Shown in pieces: positions 19,271 to 31,468 of a stretch of DNA of 64,000 bases (within the stretch, counting starts at the first letter, position 1; every line of letters starts with the position of its first letter). The notes below the pieces were generated by a model. It made no database searches, was not told where the DNA came from, and saw only the letters and a list, made by a program, of their open reading frames with translations. The translations under genes and the position numbers were made by a program. Origin of the DNA: Acholoe squamosa (lineage: Eukaryota; Annelida; Polychaeta; Phyllodocida; Polynoidae); contig OX439035.1 in NCBI GenBank assembly GCA_949317995.1, positions 3,586,181-3,650,180 on the forward strand, given 5' to 3'.

Positions 19271-20478
19271 TTAGAAAAAGAAGCTGTTGACCACTGACAT
19301 TTTTTCACTGGTAGAAACTCTTGTAGTCTTGTTCCAGAAGTGTCTGAAGAGTTTCCAGCACTTCAGGCATAATTGTGAGCCCAAAGTGTGAGGGACAGAT
19401 GGGGTGGCGTATGGCATAAGGCAGAGAAAGTTTCTCCCTGGTAGGCTTGGTGTAAAATATCTTGGTAGTGCTTTTGGAGAGTTGGGCATGTGCTGATGAG
19501 GCATTTGACCTGGGAAGGTGAAAGGTTAACACACCTTTCAAAGGGTCTATCTATGTAGGAGAGAATGGCCAGCCCTTTCACGTTAGACTACTTGTACACC
19601 TCTATGCATGTGTTCTTGTCACCTTCGGGGTAGAAAATTTGGTTAGGAGCGGGTGTAATATTTTGCCCGCTCACTTTTTCCACAGGCCATTTCTTGGAAG
19701 TTAATTTGAGGCTCTCATTTCCGCCTACAGACCAAAGGTGTAGCGGTCTTGGCACCGGTCCCTGGCCCTGTCCCTGACCCTGTCCCTTTCTTCTTTCTCG
19801 AGTTGGTGAAAGAAGTTTTCTCATCAGTCAATAGCAGGGGTGAAGCATCAAAAGGGTGGTTAAGACCTGCCACCACCACCACTGCCTTCTTTTCACCCCC
19901 CTTCCTCTCCTCCTCCTCCTCCTCTTTGGTCGAGTCAATGACCTCAGGTTGAGTCATGACAGGGTAAGTGTGCGGGTTGCCAACGATGTCTCCAGGTGAT
20001 GGTGGTGGTGATGATGGTGCCATGGCTGCGCTGTTGGCACAACTTCAGTTTGCTCAATGATGTTTGTGGGGGCTGTAAGGTCGTTGAAGTAGTCTGTACA
20101 CATTGCAGGATTAATAAAATCACATATGCCAAACTTAGACTCGCCATTTTCTCCACTGCCCCATTCACTGTGCTAGTCGTGCATCAAGGTTTCCACCTCT
20201 GGAGTTTTATCCGGGGTCAGTGGTGAGTAAAATGATGGTGGTGCTTCCTGGGCATTGCAATCGTCCACTACTACATTATAACAAGGTGCAGAGGGAGAGT
20301 TCTCTGTAGAAGAGCGCTGCAGTTTAATGGGTGGTAGCCTCTTAGCTCTTGTTTTGGGTTTGCTTGGCATGACTGTGGAAATGCTGGTGGCGGTGTAGTG
20401 AAGCTGTGGTAGGTATGGTTGCAGCAGCAGCGGTAGCAGTAAAAGTGCCTCTGTGATTGTCAGTGAGCCGCTTACCAC
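19271..20478 (-). pseudogene. Decayed unidentified gene inside the TIR element
   Basis: A chain of minus-strand open frames switches frame several times. The first (20478-20173) contains PSKPKTRAKRLPPIKLQ and stays open past one TAG to about 19950. The next (20023-19715) has an acidic Glu run, VVVVAGLNHPFD and SRKKKGTGSG. Then LTSKKWPVEKVSGQN (19824-19588) and PSQVKCLISTCPTLQKHY (near 19500) follow. It looks like one basic, partly disordered protein broken by small indels. No family recognised. Confidence 0.4.
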
Positions 20479-21779
20479 TCCTATTAAACCCTACTTCCCC
20501 CCTCCCTTCAGTAGCAGCCTAATGAGCCTGTATATGCAACCCTGTTTTGTTTATGTTAGACAGCCCGCCAAGTTGCCACCATGTGCAGTGCGTTGAGCAG
20601 CTTTTTTCCTCCCACCCCCTTTTCCCCAGTATGTATTACCCCCACTTCAACTGACCACCGAGTTGCCACTGTGAGCATTGATGGTGCAAGGTTCACTCAC
20701 TGCTCAGCTGATCATGACTCCTGCTTCACTATCTCTGAGCTTATCCACTTCTCACAAAAGAGAAACAGAAGTTTTTTAATATTTCAGACATAAGGGGTGG
20801 TGTAGAACAAGGTAAGCTGTTTCAACTGTGGCGGTATTGTCCTGAACATCATCCTTCAGACGCATTTATTCCTCCCAATTTAAATTTTAGGGAGTGTTTC
20901 CTTTCAAAACAACACTGCACCTTTGATAAAGAACGGCAAACACCCCTTTTGTCCATCCATAAAAAAAAATGATCACAAAAAGTAAAAACTGACAGGTAGC
21001 AGGGATTGAGCTTACTCATAATGTTGTAATGCACATTATGAGATGTCACGCCATACCCTGCATGTCCTCAATCTCTTTCACTTGTGAAAGGCAGAAAACT
21101 TTGTTTCTGAAAAAAAAGTCCAAAGTGTGGAAATTAAGTTTTTATTGATCCCACTTTGGTAGAAGCGTTGATAATAACAACGCTATTTCAAGCGGACAAA
21201 ATTACATTATCCCCCCTTGTCTCAAACAGAATCATTTACGAAAGGGTGTTCAGAACTGAAATTGGCCTCTCCTCACTAGGCTATTGTCATATAGTGAGGG
21301 TGGTAACTCAAATATTTGCTGAAGGTTGCAAAGTTGTCACAGCTTATCCTGTTAACCATTTTACCCCTTACTCATAAAAAACAAAAAAGTCTTTGGTTTT
21401 TTTTTTACCTGTTGGTAAAAAGTAAAAAAAAGAACACCAGTTTAACAAAGAATAAGTTTTATTTAAATTTTTGTTTCAAAAAGCGAGTTTAACAGCGCAG
21501 TTGTTTTTTTAAAAAAAACATCTCATGGGGTTCTAAACAGTAAGTTTCCACATGCTCCATGGCTTTTTTTTTTAAATGGCTATTTTCCATGTCACTGTAA
21601 AGTACTTTCCGCAGATTAAATTTACATTTTTTTCGCTCACCATTTTTTGAATTAAGAACATGTGCTTGTCACTGAACATCATTTTACATGGCACACAATG
21701 AAAAAAAAAGGTTCTCATCAGCTTGTTGAAAACTAGTAGTTTACACCCCACCCTGTTTGCATGCTACACCACTGCCATT

Positions 21780-24130
21780 GCCATCTGTCCTACAGGATCA
21801 AAAGACAAGTGTGGACTTCATCCTTACCTCTAGTCCCACTCATCATAACATTCCCCACAACAAGAACAACCACTGCACACTGGTCCGTGCTTGTATAATA
21901 AATCAGTTTTGCTTTTATGTTTGAGCTGAGGGGTGGTAAAAACATGAAGGGTGGTAAAAGCAGGCATGTGCCTGACCAGGCATGACACAGGATCAAAAGA
22001 AAAAAAAAAATGTGTTAGATTTTACTCGCTCATGATAACACTTTTTTTCACCCCATCTTTAAAAAATAAATGCCCCATATCACCATGTACAATTTTCACA
22101 TTTACCATTTCACATGCTGTTTACATGTCACACCCTGTTCACAACCATCTGTGCTACATGCTCTAGAAATTAAAAAAAGACCACAGCATTCCCAGTGATA
22201 GCTTTTAGCCCCACTCATCATCATCATCATTAGTCATGAACAAAAAAAATTCAGGAATGGATCCACTGACATTACCATTTGTGCTCCAGGATCAAAAGAC
22301 GAGTGTGGATTTCATTCTTACCTCTAGTCCCACTCATCATAACATTCCTTTACCACAACCCCCCTTCTTTTCCCTCAACCAACCATGTGTCTGACCAAGC
22401 ATAAATGTGTTGGATTTCACTCTCTTTACCACACCGTTAAAAAAAATAAACCCCTGCATTTTGCATATCACCATGTACAAATTAGCAGTTTACACGCAAT
22501 TTACATGTTCTACCCATCACAAATGGGATATTACAATATTACCTGTGATGCTATCTGGTTAAATCATTCCTGCCACAAATTTGTATTCACACAGACATTC
22601 AATATTGATTCCTGATTTTGAGACTTAAAAGTGCCTCCTAGTCAGTTTAAACCTAGTTGATTCCTCTATGTCAGAAATCCCTATCTAGAACTTAAAATTG
22701 TGCAGAAAGCCCTCCTAGAACCAGAGATATGGCAAATATTTTTTCTGTGATCTTTGACCTAATTAAGTGGGTCAAGGCTTAATAACCTAATTAGGTCATG
22801 CCTGCTTTACTCCTCACCCACCATCTAACTGATTTATGTTGTAAAGTGGATAATTGGGGGTTTAATTCATGTTTTACTGATTTTTGATATTTTCATATAT
22901 TTTTCAATAATATTTTTATTTTTAAATCCCATTTTTTGGGTATTTCTAATATACTCACACCAATATATCAATTATATTTGAAATCAGCATGATTTTCTGG
23001 TTTAGAATAAACCATAATACCCTCATCTAGCCTTTCAGCCTAGTCCACAGAGAACATACAATTAATTACTGGGTTTTAATTTTTACCAGGCTACAAGCAT
23101 AAAAAAAGTGATGGCTTTTACCACCTACTCCCTGACTCACTCATTAGCATAATATTTTCCCACTACACTGTTAAGCCCCCATATTGTCATGTTCAAATTA
23201 GCAGTTTTACACCCTGTTTACATGTTACACAATGTACACACCATCTGTGCTACATGCTCCAGCATCAAAAGCAGAAGTAGCAGCAGTAGCAGCCGCATGC
23301 ACCACCAGCATGCAGTAGCAGCAGCAACAGCACCACCACCTCCATTAAGCATGCCGCAGCAGCAGCACCACCCCCACCACCACCACCGCTGCCACCACCA
23401 CCGCCACCATGGAGCAGCAGCAGCAGCAGCAGAAGCAGCAAAAGCAGCATTCCATTAATACTTGTGCTCCAGGATAAAAGCCAAACGTTGGATTTTACCT
23501 TCTCCCCTACACCTCCAATCCCACTCATCATAACATTCTCTGCCATTGACGCTTGTGCTACAGGATAAAAAGATAAAAAACAGGTTTGACCATGAAGGGT
23601 GGTTAGCTTTTACCTCCTCCCGGCTTACTCATCATTATTGACGTGTTCAAATTTATGTATTACACCCTCTTTGTATAATAAACAATTTCATGTATAAACT
23701 GAAAAAAAATATCTGGCAAGCCACGCCTATGCAACATGCTCCACGATCAAATAGAAAAAAAGGTGTTGCATTTTACCTCCTGGATCATTTATCATAACAT
23801 TCTCCATGAATAAACCTATCAACATGTTCCAATTAGCCTTTTACATGGTACAACCTGCCATGGCATGCATGCCATATGTTTTAGGATCAAAGGGAATCCT
23901 CCAGTCCCACTCATCATAACATTCTCCTGCCACAACTCGCCAGTATCAAGCACTGGACCCTGCTCCATATCTGTATAATAATAAACGAATTTTGCTTTCA
24001 GGTGTAAGGATCAAAAGAAGAGGCAACAAAGTTTACCCCCTCCCCTACACCATAACATTCTCACCACCACAAGGTTACAAACATAAATGACCCTATCAAG
24101 ATGTTCCAATTAACATTTTACATGCTGCAC
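21780..24130. repeat. Degenerate long repeats inside the TIR element
   Basis: The motif CCCACTCATCATAACATTC, with neighbours AGGATCAAAAG and TACATGCT(A/C)CACC, recurs many times (near 21835, 22331, 23517, 23908, 24146) in units of a few hundred bp that have diverged. Poly-A runs and CCACC/GCAGCA microsatellites are mixed in. Open frames here are composition artefacts. Confidence 0.65.
23265..23460. repeat. CAG/CCA trinucleotide-rich tract
   Basis: Interrupted AGCAGC and CCACCACC runs give apparent poly-Ser/His/Ala or poly-Leu/Gly frames on both strands; low complexity only. Confidence 0.85.
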
Positions 24131-24299
24131 CCTACCATGACACATGCACCCCTCATCATAACATTTTCCACACCACCACCGCCGCCGCCACCACCACCAC
24201 TACCACCACTACCACCACCGCGACCCCACACACCCATTGCTGCTCTCTGGTTCATGGTTGAATAACAAACAATTTTTTTTTTATGTTTAAGCTAGAATA

Positions 24300-24540
24300 A
24301 AGGAGGTAGAAAAAATTAGGTAGAGTAGGTAGGTGTAAAATGGGTAGGGTAGGGTAGGGTAGGGTTGGGTAGGATAAAGTATCGGGTGGGGGGGCACCCC
24401 TTAAGTAATAGGGGGGGGGAACCGCCCTACACGCGCATATGTATAACATACACACACCCCCTACCCTACCCTACTTTACCCTATACAACCCCTACCTACC
24501 TCTCCCTGCCTACTCACTCTATCTACCTACCTACCACCAC
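24300..24540. repeat. GGGTA / TACCC inverted repeat upstream of the death-fold gene
   Basis: GTAGGGTAGGGTAGGG on the plus strand (about 24340-24375) faces CCCTACCCTACC (about 24460-24483) and CTACCTACC (about 24525), so the two sides can pair. It lies immediately upstream of the ATG at 24545 and may be its promoter or leader region. Confidence 0.6.
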
Positions 24541-24544
24541 ATCA

Positions 24545-25107
24545 ATGGCAAAAACAAAATATCCTACAGATTTCTCACTGTTTAAAATCAGTGAAATGAT
24601 TGGAGACGATTCTTTGAAGGAGCTAGCACACGCTTTAGGAATTCACATGGACGCACTACATTATCTTACATGTGAAGACAGTCCCCCCAAGCAATACGGA
24701 AGGCTCATGCTGTGGAAATACTTGGACACAATGCGCCCTTTCAGATATGAAAAACTAAGGTCTGCTTTAAAAAAACATTGGTCTAGGTGGAAAATTTTAC
24801 GATTTCGACTTAGTGGTGAACACCAGAGAGGAAAAGGATTTCATCAGCGTGACAGCTGCTCGCATAAGACCACAATGGAAGGTATTGGGAAAGCAGCTTT
24901 CATTGACCAACGCGGAACTTACCAACCTTTTGAAGTATTGAGGATATGGAAATACAAAAAAAAATATCACCGCTGTCCGTTTTAGTGGACATCCTACTTG
25001 GACTCAACTTCAAAAAGGCAAGCTATTATGCGGAGGAATCATTGGAAGCAGTGAAAAAGGTTGCGCACGAAAAAAGAATGGAGGATGCCGTAGTCGATTT
25101 GCTTTAA
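24545..25107 (+). pseudogene. Two-module death-fold protein gene carried by the TIR element, frameshifted
   Basis: Starting at ATG 24545, the first module reads FKISEMIGDDSLKELAHALGI, then MLWKYLDTM and LRSALKK. This is the six-helix pattern of death-fold domains (L-x-x-L-A-x-x-L-G-I ... M-L-x-x-W ... L-x-x-A-L). At an A7 run (24769-24775) the coding signal moves by one frame. A second module follows with IRPQWKVLGKQLSLTNAEL in the shifted frame, then after another slip near 24940 KASYYAEESLEAVKKV to a TAA at 25105-25107. The total is about 187 codons, the size of a two-domain adaptor of the FADD/DED type. Family assignment is by pattern only. Two slips suggest decay, or one sequencing error plus decay. 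Confidence 0.6.
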
Positions 25108-26009
25108 AAAAATACTGTCGCTGCTGCTGCTGCCGCTGGTTAAAAAAGGTTAAAAGAGGAGGTCAATTGGCACCCATTTGTGTTAACATTTGCAGCACAG
25201 GAATGGAAGGACTGACTGACTGAGGAGGCTAGGAACACGACACCAGGAATGCCACCTGTGGGGGACATCCTTAACCAACGACGTTAAGCCATGAGTCACC
25301 AAGTGAAGGGAGAAGTGAACTTAGTGACATAGTGAGTCAGGATTGCTTCTCAGTGTGACGAGTGAGAGACAGACAGACAGACAGACAGAGAAATGCACTG
25401 TATATCTTTCCTGATACCATGTCTGACTCTGACGACGGTGGTGAACCGACACAGTGACAGAACCTGGAGCAGATGTGGCCTCATGACGACACAGGCAGCA
25501 ACAGCTGACAGCTTATGTCTCTAGTCACTCCTAAGGAGATCGTAAGGCACCAGTGGGACAGGCACAAGGTGCACGCATAAGAGGTTGAATGGTTCTCAAC
25601 TGCAAATAAAAAGTAATCTAAACCATCTGTTATGTTTTTGTCAAAATTTATTCTATTGCTACAAATTTAAAGAGTTGTGACTTTCATTTTCAAACCGAAA
25701 ATAGGGTCTGTGAGGCACTTTTTTCAGGTTTTAAAGAAGAAAAAAGTAGCGACGCTATGTGCTTAGGCAGTCGGCGTCTCTAACAAGGCCACCTGGTGAA
25801 AAGCAGGCACACAGGCGGCGGCGACAGAGGCAACAGTCTACAGAACGCTGGGTTGCTACATCGTTGTTCCAGTGCAAAATCCTTGCGTCACATTGCAAAA
25901 CAGCTGAAATTCATTACTCTGCCACCGATTACACATGGTTAAAGCCCAATTCACAAACAGCACTGCACAAATTTGAGAAAAGATGGTAAGGCCATCGCTA
26001 CTAGTTTTC
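25108..26009. other. TIR element, 3' of the death-fold gene
   Basis: It contains a (GACA)n run at about 25370-25390, but no supported gene. An AATAAA is present at about 25604 (CAAATAAAAAG), a plausible poly(A) signal for the upstream gene. Confidence 0.45.
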
Positions 26010-27290
26010 TTTTTAACCACAAATGGGTTCACTAAGTCCAGCTGTAAGCAGTTCCAATAATATCCACTAGGTGTCAGGTGTGAAAAAAAACACTAGTTTT
26101 ATTAAACTGCAAAGAAACTCCACTAAAACCCAGCTATAAGTAGTTCCAATAATTTCCACTAGGTGTCAGGTCAAAATAGCATTGTCAAGGTCAAGGTGAC
26201 ATCATTGTTTATATTTTAACGTTGCCATGACAACAACACATTTGTTTATGTTTTGCTGTTGCCATGACAACCATCTCTCATGCCTTTAAAACTAGGTCAA
26301 TTGCAAAATTTCAAATTTCCCACCTTTTAAAACTAGACCATCTTTCAGCCAATCAAGTAACTAGGTCATGACGTCACTCCCGGTCTTTCAACCAATCAAA
26401 GCTCGGGATTTCAAATTTCCCACCTTCAAAACTAGTCATTTCCGGTTTGTAAGTAGGTCAAACCGATTTCAGTAGCTGTTCCTATGTGCTGAGTTTGCAC
26501 CTATATACTACTAATGTTTTCACAAAAATTGAGAAAAACGTTGAAAAACGATTGAAATGTTTATTGTAACGTTCAAAGGGTTTTCATAAAAGAAATCAAA
26601 GATATTCAGTTTTTAAAAAAATTATAAATGTTCAATCAGATCATCTGATTATTTGATTTAGTCATACAATGAAATTTTCAGTTTGTTTAAGTAAATATGA
26701 GTTAGTTAATGTAAGTGAATTCATATTCTAGCTTTTATTTGGGCCCATTTTCCCTCTGTAGGTTTAATTTTAAATAGGTGGTTAATCTAGTGACATTATA
26801 ATCAAACCGTATTGGTCATGCAGTGCCCGTAGCACTACGACTGCCCTAACAAACTCTATGTGATTGCTACCTAAGTGCTGACCATACGGAGAAGTCATTG
26901 GGCTTTGCCTATCATCACTGACACATATTTCCACTTACACTAACTTTTAGGGTGTCAAACCGCAGTGACTGTGTACCTTACAAAATGACCCTGAGTACCC
27001 ATGATTTCACATAGACTGCCTACATTAAGCTAGGGATTGTCTGGCGCAAATTTTCTAGTGCTTTGCATCCATGCGTGTGTTCTCGCAGAAAATATTCCAG
27101 CAGTCGATCAGCTGCTGCAACTGCGTTCATGTGACAGCCGAGCGGCATGCGACAACATTTGCAAAAAAAAATCAAAATATTTTGGTATTTGCCACTGCTC
27201 TGCGAGAACACACGCACTGGTGCAAGTAGCAAGAAATTTGTGGTAGTGGATCCCTGGCTTTAGCCACATAGCTGATATCTATAATTTCAG

Positions 27291-27355
27291 ATTGACAAGG
27301 AGTTCAGGAATATTTATGGAGACCTTTTCATCACCACTTTGAATTATCGATTTGG
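27291..27355 (+). CDS. Exon: extracellular module, part 2
   Basis: The exon is 65 bp, entering in phase 0 after ATAATTTCAG and leaving in phase 2 at GTAGGT. It encodes IDKEFRNIYGDLFITTLNYRF. The frame is fixed by both neighbours. The preceding intron is 9,065 bp, nearly all of it one inserted TIR element. Confidence 0.8.
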
Positions 27356-27514
27356 GTAGGTGGTTACAATGTACAATATTATAAGCATTCTTTTAATTTG
27401 GTTCAGTTTAAGTGATTTGCAAAATTAGTAGGCAAACAAGCATGAATGTATTATTATGAGGGTTTAGAATATTGATAAAATATGTGAATTGAGTTTAAAT
27501 TCATTGTGTTTTTA

Positions 27515-27930
27515 TTTTGGAGTTGCTTGCTGCATAGCGGCCGGGAGCGCAGCGACCATAGCAACTCCATTATGTTTTCGGTTTGTTAGTGATGTCACGG
27601 TCACCTTGTGACGCAATTTGTGATGTCTTACGTTGGCCGTGACTTCCGCCGCAGAGTGGCAACGAAGTGGGGAAATATGGCAGAAGTTGTAATATTTATT
27701 GCCAATTACAATGAAAATGAAGTGGGGAAATATGGCAGAAGTTGTAACATTTATTGCCAGCGGCTTTGCGATTTTTTGGAGTTGCTTGCTGCGTAGCGGC
27801 CAGGAGCGTAGCGGCCGGGAGCGCAGCGACCGTAGCAACTCCATTATGTTTTCGGTTTGTCAGTGACATCACGGTCACCTTGTGACACAATTTGTGACGT
27901 CACACTCCTGCCGCAGAGTGGCAACTCCTA
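27515..27930. repeat. Duplicated GAGTTGCTTGCTGC unit
   Basis: A block with TTGGAGTTGCTTGCTGC, TAGCGGCC, AGCAACTCCATTATG, GGTCACCTTGTGACRCAATTTG and CGCAGAGTGGCAAC occurs at about 27519 and again at about 27776, separated by a short duplicated segment. Each unit ends with the inverse of its start (GGAGTTGCT/AGCAACTCC). It lies in intron 3. Confidence 0.75.
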
Positions 27931-28308
27931 TCCGTAGCCCTTGCCACATTTTTCTTTTTTATTGGTGGTGGACCTCAACCTCAAACCGTCTCATTCAATA
28001 ATCATACATGGTAGACAATCGCTGAGTGTTCAGAATATGAATAGTTTTGGTCATTTTCTTAACCACATAGACTTACTAAAGAATTTATAAGAATCAATTT
28101 AGAACATACTTTTCAGCTTTGTCAATGTTAGTTGACCTGATCAAAACTCATAGTATAAATATCATTTTAGTTTGTGGTTGAATAAGTCATTCGAATTCTG
28201 ATGGCTGTATTATTTTCCTTATGCAAGTTCTCCCTGTGAATGATATACTATATAAGGACTATGTATTTGAGTACTTTCCTCAATGCCTTTTAATATTTCC
28301 CCATATAG

Positions 28309-28445
28309 ATGTTTGCTCACTCACATTACGGGAAGTTTTCACCTGGTGCTGGGACCGGATGTAGGACCATTTAATTACACAAACACTCCAAGATCTGTTT
28401 TTGTACTCAAACAAAATGTTTTATTTGGAAGGCGGATGGAAGATG
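28309..28445 (+). CDS. Exon: extracellular module, part 3
   Basis: The acceptor is TTTCCCCATATAG and the donor GTAAGC; it enters in phase 2 and leaves in phase 1. It encodes CLLTHITGSFHLVLG and a likely N-glycosylation site (FNYTNT), then RSVFVLKQNVLFG. The SEA autoproteolysis signature (G-S-V-V-V) is absent. Confidence 0.8.
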
Positions 28446-30549
28446 GTAAGCAATCACAGATTTTTAATCTGTTCTATATTAAACCAGACAGCCATGGCTT
28501 AATAAATAAATCTGCCACATTTTGAGAAATATCTCCCATTGTCAATTAAAGTAGGTAAAGAAATTTAGGATGAATCTAAATACAGAGTTTACAATTTTGA
28601 TTACACATAAGGTATTTTCTATGCTGCCTACCAATTACCAAGGTAGACTTATGTTACATTATCTTTTTTTTAAATCATTTACATCAACAAGTTCAAAGTT
28701 TATATGTACCAGATTATCCAATTAAGTAGATATCAATGATGTCTCACCTCATTTTTACCAGTTGTGCACTGTAAAAAGAAATAACTTTTGAGTCTACCAG
28801 GGATCCTTGTGAACATGAAGAGTGATGCACTGTACTTTTTACAAGAAGCCCCAGGTGGCAGTACAGTGGTACACAAATGTACAAGAAAGTCAAAACAACA
28901 ACAGATCTCTGGCATCTTTTTTTTACAGTGTGGCCACATAACACATCATTAATACCATCAATACCTTGTTTTTTTAGTGACTGCGCATAAACCGACTCTT
29001 TGGTACCCGTTCTTTTCAGGGGAAAAAAGTTTGCCAAAATTAACCTTGGGCAAGTGCCTCAAATTCACCATGGCCGCCTTCAGATCAAGTATCCATGTCA
29101 AATAGGGCTTTCCCCTTCTAGGGGCCACTCTTTGAGTGAGGGGTTGCAGCTGAGCAGTCACTCACTATAGAACAGTATGGACTCAGGGCTGACCCATTTA
29201 GATAAAATCTCCCTACCACTGATAAATATAGTAATTACTTTTATTGATGGCACCAATGTAGATACCAAGAATATGACCTATCACTTTGTCCAGACATAAT
29301 TATACAAAAATGCATATTTTGGTCAAAAATCACTGACAAGTGGAAATGGGGTCACTGTTTCTATGCTCTCCATAGGAGTGTTTGTACCCCCTACTCCCAG
29401 ACAGCCATGACTGGGCGGCGCTGGAAGGGGAATGCTCTATTGCATTAACTTTGAATCTAATCGAGATAGTCACTGTTGTAATACATCAATTAACATCAGC
29501 ATGAAAAGTTACACTCATTTCTACCATGTCCCAAGGTCAAGGTCATCTGGATATGGAAATATTTGCCCATAATCAGTGACAAACACTCAATCTCTAGAGA
29601 CGTTGATGAATAATCTATGCAGAGCCAGAGATCTCATTGAAGATGCCCTAAGGCAGTTTCCAGCCATAAATCCTACCATTTCTTAAAATACCTTTGACTA
29701 AAATCAACCTTGGAGAAGTACCTCAAATCCAACATGGCTGCCTTCAGCTGAGGACATCGGTGTCAAATGGCATTAACTTTGGATCTAATGACGACAACCA
29801 CTATTGTGATATATCGATCAACCTCAGCGTGAAAGGTTACATGCACTTCCATCATGTCCCAAGGTCAAGGTCATCTAGATATGGAAATATGTGCTACTAG
29901 TAAAAAACATACAATTTCTACAAAATTGTAAAAAATAATCTATGCAAAACCAGAGATCTCATTAAAGATGCCCAAAGGTAGTTTTCATCTTTTGAATAGG
30001 TCCTACCATGTCTTAAGCTAAGACCACACCCCCACCTGAAGGGTTCCTGCAATTGAAGATGGCTGCCTTTGTAGTAAGGAATGCCATATAGGTAGATATT
30101 ATTCATTATTTGTGATAAAATGTGGTTCATGCATGTAATAAAACATGCTCAGTTGATTCTCAAAGATCATGCTTTCTTCTTGATACCGTAATTACTTGTT
30201 TGAGCACACCTGCTCATAAATACCTGATTCCAACTGTGTAGAGTAGAAGCTGTTCCCATTTGAAGGCCTTTAAAGAGGGAATTTTGGTTCTAGGAGGATC
30301 CTACACTTGTGCTCATAGGAAACTTGCACTCAATTGTGAGCCTTGTGGTTAAACAAGTAACTACAATATCTTATTTTTTAGAAGATACCTATGCATTATA
30401 GGAAAATTGGGTAGAGCAGTCTTAAAAGTGTTAGATATACATTAATCTATATACACTTGTATCCTGATATTCTATGCTAGTGTTTGTGGGGGGTAAGAAC
30501 CATTAATTAACCACCATATTGCCCTGCGTAAGAACCCAGGGATCAACTA

Positions 30550-30794
30550 CACTGAAAACATGGAAGATCTGAAACTAGTCAGCGGTGACCACTTTAGGTC
30601 ATCATCCTGACGACCTAAGTCGTCAGTATGATGACTCTCTACTGTCAGTATTGTCATACTTATGACTCAGGTCGTCAGGATGACAACCTAAAGTCGTCAT
30701 TTTGACTACCTCAAGTTGTAGTTTTAGGTATCGTCAACTTGAGGACCTAAAGTGGTCACTGCTGACTAGTTTCGGATCTTCCATGTTTTCAGTG
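30550..30794. mobile_element. 245-bp TA-flanked MITE
   Basis: TIRs of about 50 bp begin CACTGAAAACATGGAAGATC, with only two or three differences between the ends. TA lies on both sides (30548-30549 and 30795-30796). The interior is made of repeated GTCATCMTGACGACCTAA-type palindromic motifs. It is probably a Tc1/mariner-type non-autonomous element. Confidence 0.88.
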
Positions 30795-31468
30795 TACCAT
30801 ACAGGGATAGGACTTAACTTCCTGAGTCATGGGCCACCTGGATGCATAACTTTAGAAATCTATGGGCCCAGAGCTAAAACTAAGGGCCCAGACCAACTTG
30901 TTACATGGTCTTAAAGAGAAAATGATATGTATCCTCATCAAACTCAGTATAACTTAGTAAATTAGAATGGCGAAATCCTTGCTGATTATTTCTTTCCAAT
31001 GATATATAACATGCCTATACTCATATAAATCAAATTAGACATCCTGGGTCCACCAAGAGTCAAATGTTGAAAATGCTATGGGCCAACACCCAAAACTATG
31101 GGCCATTGGCCTTCGGACCAGCTATAGTGTCTACCCCTGCCATATATCCCTGTGTATAGGCCTGGGTCTATATTGACAATAACTGGTAGATTGACCAGTC
31201 CTTTTCACAGGGCAGGCTAATTCATGGGGCAGGCTTCTATACATGAGGAAACACTCTTGCACCAGCTTGAATTCTTCTTTATCTGTATGCATTTGCTTGA
31301 ACATTTTCAATAAAATACTTCTTCCTGATTAATGCTTGGATACTCTGATTTTATATACAGAGATTTAATAGGTGTAAAAGTAATGTTTTCATTTGTTAAA
31401 ATAACCAAAAGGGGTATGTCGATGCATATAGCCCAGATTGACTTATGATAATAAGTGCTAATATAGAC

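Larger units (their letters stand above)
18415..26520. mobile_element. 8.1-kb element with long terminal inverted repeats
   Basis: The left arm (18415 to about 18860) and right arm (about 26010-26520) are inverted copies. The outer ends read AAAACGTTAGTAGTATATAG and AAAACATTAGTAGTATATAG (right end on the minus strand). Both arms then share the GGTGCAAAC, GAAATCGGTTTGACCTACTT and GTTGCTATGGCAACAGC regions, and a duplicated inner block with GACACCTAGYGGATATTATT. It fills intron 2 of the host gene. No clear target duplication was found. No transposase, integrase or polymerase ORF was recognised, so it is non-autonomous or decayed. Confidence 0.85.

Noticed and set aside
23189-23546. His/Ser/Ala-rich and Leu/Gly-rich proteins on both strands
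   Set aside because: They are translations of CAG/CCA microsatellites.
24313-24483. Interstitial telomere repeat (GGGTA)
   Set aside because: The unit is five bases, short and imperfect, and has an inverted partner nearby; nothing suggests a chromosome end.
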